Assembly: GCA_015067385.1 (NCBI GenBank)
Contig: SVMP01000049.1
Location: forward strand, 1 to 13,017
Length of the DNA stretch: 13,017 nt
From: Oscillospiraceae bacterium
GTDB taxonomy: Bacteria; Bacillota; Clostridia; Oscillospirales; UBA644
Direction: 5' to 3'
This document shows, one piece after another, positions 1-6,036 of the stretch (positions are counted from its first letter, which is position 1; each line of letters starts with the position of its first letter). The notes beneath the pieces were generated by a model that saw only the letters and a program-made list of their open reading frames with translations, ran no database searches and was not told the origin of the DNA. Position numbers and translations under genes: made by a program.

Positions 1-1
1 T

Positions 2-700
2 TACAGAGCAGGCGCAAAACTTCTTTACGCTGAAACTCTTCAGTATCACCCCACCGGTGCGGCATTCCCCGAACAGATCTTCGGTGCTCTCGTTACCGAA
101 AAAGTACGTTCTCTCGGTGCTAAACTTGTTAACAAAAACGGTGAAGTTTTCATGCATCCGCTTGAAACACGTGACGTTACAGCAGCATCCGTAATCAGAG
201 AATGTTCCGACAGAGGAAACGGCATCGATACAGGCAACGGATTCGGCGTATGGCTCGACACTCCGATGATCGAAAAGATCGGCGGCGAAGGCACTATCAT
301 GAAGAGAATCCCTGCAATGTGGAGAATGTTTGATAAGTACGGTATCGATATCAGAAAAGAACCTATCCTTATCTACCCCACCCTTCACTATCAGAACGGC
401 GGTCTTGACATCACTCCCGACTGCATGACTACCAACATCAAGAATCTCTTTGTTGCAGGCGAAGCTGTCGGCGGTATTCACGGTAAGAACCGTCTTATGG
501 GTAACTCCCTTCTCGACATCATCGTATTCGGTAGAAGCGCAGGCAAGAGCGCTGCTAAAGCTGCTAAAGATACAACCGTCGGTGAACTTACCCTCAAACA
601 TATCGAAAAATTCGAAAACGAAATCAAAGAAGCAGGCATCGAAACCTCTGCTGTTTCTCCGAAGCTCCTTCCTAACTACACAAAACAGGCAAACATATAA
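2..700 (+). CDS. Fumarate reductase / succinate dehydrogenase flavoprotein subunit (C-terminal part; 5' end outside window)
   Basis: The open frame runs from the window edge, so the N-terminal FAD-binding Rossmann region is missing. Visible residues match the SdhA/FrdA FAD-binding-2 family: LQYHPTG near the start, then an LVTEKVRSLGA stretch, a DVTAASVIRE segment at the place of the family's substrate-facing arginine region, EPILIYPTLHYQNGGL, and the C-terminal FAD signature AGEAVGGIHGKNRLMGNSLL followed by VFGRSAG. The family transfers electrons from reduced FAD to fumarate, or the reverse. In a fermentative anaerobe fumarate reduction is the likely direction (inference). Only about 50 residues follow VFGRSAG, so the long helical C-terminal domain of classical SdhA/FrdA is absent. 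It could instead be another member of the flavoprotein reductase family acting on a fumarate-like substrate. The stop codon overlaps the ribosome binding site of the next gene (TAAGGAG), so the two are surely co-transcribed. Codon use is rich in C-ending codons, as expected for a well-expressed gene. Confidence 0.88.
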   Translation, partial: YRAGAKLLYAETLQYHPTGAAFPEQIFGALVTEKVRSLGAKLVNKNGEVFMHPLETRDVTAASVIRECSDRGNGIDTGNGFGVWLDTPMIEKIGGEGTIMKRIPAMWRMFDKYGIDIRKEPILIYPTLHYQNGGLDITPDCMTTNIKNLFVAGEAVGGIHGKNRLMGNSLLDIIVFGRSAGKSAAKAAKDTTVGELTLKHIEKFENEIKEAGIETSAVSPKLLPNYTKQANI

Positions 701-714
701 GGAGAAAACAGTAA

Positions 715-1977
715 ATGAGTTTATTTAACGGAGTTATTTCGATCAGCAATATTTCAACTTTGCTTTTCGTTGTATTCGCAGTTCTTTGCGTTGGTTATGC
801 GCTCGGCAGAATTACCGTAAAAGGTGTTTCTCTCGGCGATGCAGGCGTATTTATTATAGCACTCCTTTTCGGTGCGTTATTCTTCAGTGTAAACGATGCC
901 GGCGAGCTTCTGTTCAGCGCATCATCGAAGCCGTATGACTTCAACAGCGGCTTAAGCCTCATTGAAAGCCTCGGTCTTGTACTTTTCGTAACATCCGTAG
1001 GCTTCATCGCAGGACCTAAATTCTTCGGCAACTTCAAAAGAAACTTCAAATCTTACGTTCTTCTCGGTATTATAATTATTCTTGCTGGCGGTCTTTCCGC
1101 AGCAGCTTGTATAGGTCTCGGCGAAGTTGTAGGCTACGGCGCTTCTATTACAGAGCAGGATGGCTTTGTTGCAATGATCGTCGGTCTTCTTTCCGGCTCT
1201 CTTACATCTACCCCTGCATTCTCTGCCGCAAAATCAACTGTTGCACCCGAATATACAAGTCTTGTTTCAGTAGGTCACGGTATTGCTTACATCTTCGGCG
1301 TTATCGGTGTTGTTCTTTTCGTTCAGATCATTCCCAAGCTTATGAAAGCTAACATGGATGAAGAAAGAGCAAAACTCGTTATCAAAGAAGAAGAAACAAA
1401 GAAAAAATATACAGGCAAACTCTTTGAGATCGACCATATGGGTATTGCGGCGTTCTCCCTTGCAGCTATCCTCGGTACATTCCTCGGTCAGATCAAGATT
1501 CCCCTCTCCTCTGCAGGTCTCAGCGGAACTTGCTTCTCTCTCACGACTACCGGTGGTTGTCTGCTTGTAAGCCTTATCCTCGGTCACTTCAGCCGTATCG
1601 GTAAGATCAACATCATGCCTACATCCTCCACTCTCAAACTTTTCAGAGAGCTCGGTCTTGTACTTTTCCTTGTAGGTGCGGGTATCCCCGGCGGCGCAGA
1701 ATTCGTTGTAAACTTTGACCCGATGTACTTTGTATACGGTATCATTATGACGATCTGTCCGTTGATAATCGGCTTCCTCTTTGCGAAATACGTTCTCAAG
1801 CTCAGCCTTCTCAATAACCTCGGTTCTATTACCGGCGGTATGACAAGTACCCCCGCACTCGGTACCCTTATCGGAACAGCGGGAACAGAAGATGTTGCAG
1901 CAGCGTATGCATCTACTTATCCGGTCGCACTCATAGCAGTCGTCCTTGTTTCACAGTTCCTTATTATTTTGTTTTAA
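715..1977 (+). CDS. Compact AspT/YidE-family transporter (aspartate:alanine exchanger / succinate exporter family)
   Basis: This is a 420-residue polytopic membrane protein with about ten hydrophobic segments in two homologous halves. Each half carries the family's glycine/threonine/proline motif: GSLTSTPAF near residue 161 and GGMTSTPALG near residue 374. These motifs place it in the Asp-Al exchanger family (TC 2.A.81), which includes AspT, E. coli YidE/YbjL and the Corynebacterium succinate exporter SucE. Characterised members are about 540-560 residues with two TrkA-C/RCK domains between the halves. Here the middle is only a short charged linker (about residues 210-240, rich in E and K), so the regulatory domains are missing. 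The start ATG follows GGAG by ten bases, and the stop of the flavoprotein gene lies 14 bases upstream, which indicates an operon. Context suggests transport of a dicarboxylate such as succinate, fumarate or aspartate (inference). A terminator follows the stop. Confidence 0.82.
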   Translation: MSLFNGVISISNISTLLFVVFAVLCVGYALGRITVKGVSLGDAGVFIIALLFGALFFSVNDAGELLFSASSKPYDFNSGLSLIESLGLVLFVTSVGFIAGPKFFGNFKRNFKSYVLLGIIIILAGGLSAAACIGLGEVVGYGASITEQDGFVAMIVGLLSGSLTSTPAFSAAKSTVAPEYTSLVSVGHGIAYIFGVIGVVLFVQIIPKLMKANMDEERAKLVIKEEETKKKYTGKLFEIDHMGIAAFSLAAILGTFLGQIKIPLSSAGLSGTCFSLTTTGGCLLVSLILGHFSRIGKINIMPTSSTLKLFRELGLVLFLVGAGIPGGAEFVVNFDPMYFVYGIIMTICPLIIGFLFAKYVLKLSLLNNLGSITGGMTSTPALGTLIGTAGTEDVAAAYASTYPVALIAVVLVSQFLIILF

Positions 1978-1992
1978 CTAAATAATAAATAT

Positions 1993-2033
1993 GACCCACG
2001 ATTGAATCTGTTTTAATCGTGGGTCTTTTTTTT
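1993..2033 (+). terminator. Intrinsic terminator of the flavoprotein-transporter operon
   Basis: GACCCACGATT (1993-2003) pairs perfectly with AATCGTGGGTC (2015-2025). Three further pairs (one G-U) can close the stem to a five-base loop. A run of eight T follows at 2026-2033. It lies between convergent genes and overlaps the stop codon of the LysR gene on the other strand. The minus-strand side has only a broken T stretch, so the plus direction is favoured. Confidence 0.93.
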
Positions 2034-2922
2034 ATTTATCTTCGTTTAACATTCTTTCCAGTTCCCTTGCAGGCAAAGAAAGGGTCCTTCCCCGTTTCTT
2101 AACAAGACAAACAGAACGTTCCGGGATATCTTCGTTTAAAGCGATACGAAATACTTTTTCTTTTGAATGTTCAACTAAAAAACTTTCAGGCACAAAACTG
2201 ATACCAAGGTTATGTTCAACAAGAGGCAATATCTGGTCTGCGGTCGCCGCCTCTATATCGGGAGAAAATGACAAACCGTTTTTGAGGAAAAAGTCGGTGT
2301 AAAATTCAAATGTAGAGGTTCTTGTGCCCATAGAGATAATGGGATATTCAGCTATACGGCTGAGAGAGACAGTTTCGATCTCAGACAGTTCACGGTAAGC
2401 ATCACCCGAAACAGCGATCTCCTTAAATGAATAGAGATCGTTCGCCATAAGTTCCGGATCCGAATCAAACGGAGTAGTCACAACCGAAAGATCAAGAAGC
2501 CCGTCTTTCAACATGGATAAAGCCTGCGGCGTAGACACATTTGAAATCTTGATTCGAATTTTAGGATATTTTTTTCTGAACTGATTCAGAATCGGAAGCA
2601 AAACAAGCCTCAAAGCGATCTCGGTCGTTCCGATACTGACAAGTCCCCTCTCAAGACTTTTATTTATCGAGATCTCCTCTTCACCTGCCTGAATATGTTC
2701 TATCGCGGCAGATATATGTTCAAATAAACGTTCGCCTTCTTCCGTCAGTTTAACTCCTTTGTTTGTACGAACAAATAACGTACATCCAAGCTCGCTTTCC
2801 AGTAGTTTGACGGTTCTTGTAAGATTCGGTTGATTTAAAAACAACACTTCTGCCGCTTGCGTAAAACTCCCGTATTTTGCAACATAGTAAAAAACTTTAT
2901 AATGATCATAACTTATATTCAT
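2032..2922 (-). CDS. LysR-family transcriptional regulator
   Basis: The first 60 or so residues are a typical LysR winged helix-turn-helix: YDHYKVFYYVAKYGSFTQAA, then LNQPNLTRTVKLLE, LGCTLFVR and GVKLTEEGE. The rest (from about residue 90) is the usual substrate-binding-like effector domain, beginning SIGTTEIALRLVLLPILNQF. The length (296 residues) is normal for the family. I chose the ATG at 2922 because AGGTG stands six bases before it and LysR proteins normally begin just before this helix. A GTG at 2931 would add three residues but has no ribosome binding site. The gene converges on the fumarate reductase operon and diverges from the PQ-loop-like gene at 3041. LysR proteins often regulate a divergent neighbour, so 3041-3364 is the first target to consider, with the fumarate reductase operon as an alternative. 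The ligand cannot be read from the sequence. Confidence 0.93.
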   Translation of the reverse strand: MNISYDHYKVFYYVAKYGSFTQAAEVLFLNQPNLTRTVKLLESELGCTLFVRTNKGVKLTEEGERLFEHISAAIEHIQAGEEEISINKSLERGLVSIGTTEIALRLVLLPILNQFRKKYPKIRIKISNVSTPQALSMLKDGLLDLSVVTTPFDSDPELMANDLYSFKEIAVSGDAYRELSEIETVSLSRIAEYPIISMGTRTSTFEFYTDFFLKNGLSFSPDIEAATADQILPLVEHNLGISFVPESFLVEHSKEKVFRIALNEDIPERSVCLVKKRGRTLSLPARELERMLNEDK

Positions 2923-3040
2923 ACGCAACACCTATATCATAATTATATATTTATTATAATAACTATATATTTTACATATACTCATAAATGTATTATAATA
3001 TATATAGAAAGAAAAGTCAATATATGAAACGGAGAAAAAA
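2923..3040. promoter_or_regulatory. Very AT-rich divergent control region between the LysR and PQ-loop-like genes
   Basis: Nearly every base is A or T. The self-complementary ten-mer TATTATAATA occurs twice, at 2952-2961 and 2991-3000. The right copy contains the -10 box of the plus-strand promoter. The left copy contains a TATAAT on the minus strand (2958-2953) that could serve the LysR gene, though no good -35 stands upstream of it. The two copies may be regulator binding sites or simply two AT-rich -10 elements. Confidence 0.45.
2971..2999 (+). promoter_or_regulatory. SigA-type promoter of the PQ-loop-like gene
   Basis: TTTACA at 2971-2976 and a perfect TATAAT at 2994-2999 are separated by 17 bases. 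Transcription would start near 3006, giving a leader of about 35 bases. GGAG at 3031-3034 stands six bases before the ATG at 3041. Confidence 0.75.
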
Positions 3041-3364
3041 ATGAAAATGACATTGATCACAGAACTTTTTGAAGCGCTAACAATATTTTGTTTCGGTCTT
3101 TCATGGCCAATTTCAATAAGGAAATCGCTTATATCAAAAACAGCAAAAGGAAAAAGCCTGTTTTTTGAAGTATTCCTGCTTGTGGGTTATGCGTTGGGAA
3201 TATTAAGAAAATTTATTCAAGTAACATTGCTTGACTGCGATGGATTTATTTTCTACCTCGGCTTCTTTTTCTATATCCTTAACTTTATTGAAATTGCGAT
3301 CGATATAGCTCTTTATTTCAGAAATACACGCCTTGATAGAGCAACTCAATTATTATCCGAATAA
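3041..3364 (+). CDS. Small three-helix membrane protein, PQ-loop/SemiSWEET-like
   Basis: This 107-residue protein has three hydrophobic segments at about residues 5-24, 39-60 and 68-92. The order resembles a single PQ-loop (SemiSWEET) unit: a first helix ending in a proline-containing FGLSWPISIRKS motif where sugar transporters have a PQ pair followed by K, then a basic, polar link SKTAKGKS comparable to the family's KTK..S signature, then a second and third helix. SemiSWEETs are half-transporters that dimerise to carry small solutes such as sugars. The canonical Q is replaced, so the substrate and even a transport role are uncertain. It has its own promoter and ribosome binding site, is followed at once by a terminator, and is thus monocistronic. 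It lies divergent from the LysR gene. The gene is real, given its promoter, ribosome binding site and terminator. The family assignment is moderate. Confidence 0.8.
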   Translation: MKMTLITELFEALTIFCFGLSWPISIRKSLISKTAKGKSLFFEVFLLVGYALGILRKFIQVTLLDCDGFIFYLGFFFYILNFIEIAIDIALYFRNTRLDRATQLLSE

Positions 3365-3386
3365 AAACATTGTGTTTACAAAATAA

Positions 3387-3420
3387 TTGCGACGGCTTTT
3401 TACCGTCGCAACTTTTTTTT
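3387..3420 (+). terminator. Intrinsic terminator after the PQ-loop-like gene
   Basis: TTGCGACGG (3387-3395) pairs perfectly with CCGTCGCAA (3403-3411) around a seven-base loop, followed by eight T at 3413-3420. It sits between two convergent genes and ends two bases before the stop of the FtsX permease gene. It may stop transcription from that side too, but the T stretch on the minus strand is weaker. Confidence 0.92.
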
Positions 3421-3421
3421 A

Positions 3422-5860
3422 TTATCCTCTCAAAACCTCGCTGGTGTCGCGGTTATAGGTGCGGTTAATGGCGATCGCGGCGAAGATGAGGGCGAGGAAA
3501 GCGGTGGCGAGGAAGGAGATAAAGATCGTCGGGAGATTGAGCGAAAGGGTTTCGAACATTATAAAGTCTTTGAGTGGGGTTACAAGTATCGTTATGATTA
3601 TCGCAACGCCTATTCCGTAACCTACGGCTGCCCAGCGTAAAAAGCCTGCGAATATATCTCCGAATACCATTCCTTTTGAATAGCCAATGAATTTTTTAAC
3701 AGCTACTGTATAATGTTTTTTATCTGTATAATAAATGCAAACTATGATAATATTGATCGCTATCATTATCGCAAGCGAAACGAGCGCATCGGTGGGGCCT
3801 ATAACAACTTCCGTAAGCGTTTGGTCTACTGATTCCGTTAAAGCTTCGTTTTCAAGACTTGCAAGGAAGACTTCGTTTACTTCTGCGATGTTTTTCTTTG
3901 TTGTACCGTCGATAAAATAAGTGCCTGTTTTACCGTATTTATCGAGAACGGTATCGAGCGGCATGAAGACCCATTCGTCGAGACGTGTTTCCGTGCCGTC
4001 GGGCTTGCCTGCGATGCCGATGACTTCATAATCCGTGTTTAGATAAGTGAAATATGCCGTTCCGTCTTCTCTTACGGTTGCAAAGTCTTCGTACGCTTTT
4101 TTACCCATTACAACGACTTTCTTTTTCTTTTCGCCGTACATCTCTTCTTCGTTGAAATACCGTCCGCTGATGATGTCGGGAGTTGAAACATTACCTTCGT
4201 AATATGTACCTCTGATATACGGTGCGGATTCTGTGTAGTTTATGGTAACGAATTTATCGAGAACGTAGTCTGTGCCTAATTCTTTATATTGCGGTGTTAT
4301 CTGAACATTTGCATCGAGAGATGGATCATTGAAGACCGTTACTTTCTTTGTGTTTTCAGTGTAGAAATGTCTGTAATACATATCCACGCTGTTTATATGA
4401 ACAAAGTAGCTTACCGCAAAGATTATGCAGACACTGATAACTGCAAATGCGGAGACTGTTACGAACTTATAGACCGTTCCTCTTCCGCCGTCGGCATAAA
4501 CTTTATCTCGAAGAACAGAACTGAGATCGATTTTTCTCATGCGACCGACAACGATAATAAAGCAGATCAATGTGAACAAAACGAGCATTGCAAGACAGAT
4601 AATCCAGCCGTATTTGAAACCGAACTGAGCTTCTATTGGGAAGTTATTTACGTAATTGGTTATAATGTTTCTTATACCGTAAGCATTTGAACCGATAATG
4701 AAGCCAATGAGAGAATAAAGGGCTATTTCGCCGATTATATAAAAGTGAATGTTGCCGTAAGTTGCGCCGCTGATAAGGTGAATGGCATAATTTCTGATGT
4801 TTGAAGAAATACGGTTGACGGTAATGAGGACTATCGAGACAAATGAGAAGAGAACAGTTATGTATGTCAACGCCATTCGGATATTCATATTATCTTTGTA
4901 ATTATTGGCAACGGTAACTGTTGAACCGAGGAACTTCCCGAAAACCACTTTATCTGCAATATCGTTATCTATAAGAATCTGGTTCAACTGTTCCATTATT
5001 GCAGTTTCATTTTCTTTTTCAACAAGAATATACATGCCTATATAACCGTATGAAAACATACAATTATAAGTAACCCCATAACTTGTTACAGGCGGATTTA
5101 CGTATTCCTCATAGCGAAGCGTATTATATGGAGTTACTATTCTGTCATTAAAAGATAAGAGTGTATCTCCCGTATTACTTAAGAATGTCTGATTTTCTTC
5201 AATAAATCCAATAATCTGTACTTTTAAGTATTCATTTAAATTGTGATTAACCTCTGCTTCTAAAATATCTCCGACATTATAATATTTTTTAAAGTCATAA
5301 CCAAGTAACACGGGAATGGTAGAACCGGATTCATATGTAAGTTCAAACTCTTCATCTGTAAAAAATCGACCGGAATCCATTCGTATAGGGAACATATCAA
5401 AAAAAGATTTATCCATCATACAAGATTGCCATGTGGAATCTTGATCCCTTGCGGAAGAAATAATAGCCAAAGGTCCGTTTCTATCTTTTTCATCAAAATG
5501 TAAACAAGGATCATGTACATGATAGCCTATATGATAATTATTTATCGCAAGATATACACCATCGATAGCACTCATTTGTTCTATAAAGTTATCCATATTA
5601 ATTGGAAACCCTGAAACATCAAAAGCTTCATACCATTCTCCTGGATTATCAAAAGCAGACATATTTGCATGATTCAAAAAATAATAAGAATAATCACTGT
5701 ATGCAGTATTTACCATATCCAGTTGATTGGTTGAATACTTATACTCAAAAGAGGTTGAAAAGATGATAAATGCAGTAACTGCTATTTGAAAAACAAAAAG
5801 AAGAGTTACAAATGGTTCTTTTTTGAGATTGGACCAGATGTTTTGAATAAATGTTAACAT
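3422..5860 (-). CDS. FtsX/MacB-type ABC transporter permease, duplicated eight-helix form
   Basis: This is an 812-residue protein with the layout of duplicated FtsX permeases. One N-terminal membrane helix (about residues 15-35) is followed by an outside domain of nearly 290 residues. Three helices come next at about 328-350, 373-393 and 415-437, containing the FtsX-like segment HLISGATYGNIHFYIIGEI. A helix near 463-485, a second outside domain, and three C-terminal helices at about 695-805 with KKFIGYSKGMVFGDIFAGF complete it. The protein ends SEVLRG, a common ending in this family. Such permeases pair with a LolD/MacB-like ATPase to export or extract lipids, peptides or antibiotics at the membrane. 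No ATPase gene is next to it, and a terminator plus its own promoter lie just upstream, so it stands alone. Base composition is uneven: the part encoding the first outside domain is much more AT-rich than the C-terminal part. AGGAGG stands six to seven bases before the ATG. Confidence 0.87.
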   Translation of the reverse strand: MLTFIQNIWSNLKKEPFVTLLFVFQIAVTAFIIFSTSFEYKYSTNQLDMVNTAYSDYSYYFLNHANMSAFDNPGEWYEAFDVSGFPINMDNFIEQMSAIDGVYLAINNYHIGYHVHDPCLHFDEKDRNGPLAIISSARDQDSTWQSCMMDKSFFDMFPIRMDSGRFFTDEEFELTYESGSTIPVLLGYDFKKYYNVGDILEAEVNHNLNEYLKVQIIGFIEENQTFLSNTGDTLLSFNDRIVTPYNTLRYEEYVNPPVTSYGVTYNCMFSYGYIGMYILVEKENETAIMEQLNQILIDNDIADKVVFGKFLGSTVTVANNYKDNMNIRMALTYITVLFSFVSIVLITVNRISSNIRNYAIHLISGATYGNIHFYIIGEIALYSLIGFIIGSNAYGIRNIITNYVNNFPIEAQFGFKYGWIICLAMLVLFTLICFIIVVGRMRKIDLSSVLRDKVYADGGRGTVYKFVTVSAFAVISVCIIFAVSYFVHINSVDMYYRHFYTENTKKVTVFNDPSLDANVQITPQYKELGTDYVLDKFVTINYTESAPYIRGTYYEGNVSTPDIISGRYFNEEEMYGEKKKKVVVMGKKAYEDFATVREDGTAYFTYLNTDYEVIGIAGKPDGTETRLDEWVFMPLDTVLDKYGKTGTYFIDGTTKKNIAEVNEVFLASLENEALTESVDQTLTEVVIGPTDALVSLAIMIAINIIIVCIYYTDKKHYTVAVKKFIGYSKGMVFGDIFAGFLRWAAVGYGIGVAIIITILVTPLKDFIMFETLSLNLPTIFISFLATAFLALIFAAIAINRTYNRDTSEVLRG

Positions 5861-5880
5861 AATTAAACCTCCTGCTTGTT

Positions 5881-5939
5881 AAATAAAAAACGCATAAAGT
5901 CCCTATAAAAGAAATTATCTTTTTCGGAAACTCTATGCG
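5881..5939 (-). promoter_or_regulatory. Terminator-like hairpin in the leader of the FtsX permease gene
   Basis: In the minus-strand RNA, bases 5939-5927 pair with 5903-5891 over 13 positions, including three G-U pairs. The base of the stem is CGCAUA/UAUGCG. Inside the loop, AAAAGA can pair with UCUUUU. The stem is followed directly by TTTTTTATTT (5890-5881), and AGGAGG begins eight bases later. The gene's own promoter lies upstream, so this element is within its leader and should stop most transcripts unless something favours read-through. No known riboswitch class was recognised. Confidence 0.6.
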
Positions 5940-5957
5940 ATCACGCCCTTTTCTTTT

Positions 5958-5986
5958 ATTTTAACACATATTCCAACAGTTGTCAA
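5958..5986 (-). promoter_or_regulatory. SigA-type promoter of the FtsX permease gene
   Basis: On the minus strand a perfect TTGACA (5986-5981) and TAAAAT (5963-5958) are 17 bases apart. Transcription should start near 5951, only about a dozen bases before the terminator-like hairpin. The leader to the ATG is about 90 bases. Confidence 0.75.
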
Positions 5987-5991
5987 TAGAG

Positions 5992-6023
5992 TAAACAAAG
6001 ACCTGCGAAAAATCGCAGGTCTT
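5992..6023 (-). terminator. Intrinsic terminator of the SPFH/zinc-ribbon gene
   Basis: AAGACCTGCGA (5998-6008) and TCGCAGGTCTT (6013-6023) form a perfect 11-base-pair stem around four bases. Read on the minus strand it is followed by TTTGTTTA. It ends a few bases before the -35 box of the permease promoter, so the two minus-strand genes are separate transcription units. Confidence 0.85.
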
Positions 6024-6036
6024 AATATATTTCAGA

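Noticed and set aside
715..1977. Sodium/glutamate symporter (GltS) as identity of the 420-residue transporter
   Set aside because: The length fits, but the repeated TSTPA motifs are those of the AspT/YidE family.
2923..2931. GTG start at 2931 for the LysR gene
   Set aside because: The AGGTG sequence that contains this GTG is the ribosome binding site for the ATG at 2922, and LysR proteins begin close to the DNA-binding helix.
5936..5948. Tiny leader peptide GTG-ATC-GCA-TAG before the permease hairpin
   Set aside because: Only three codons, no proper ribosome binding site, and no run of regulatory codons.
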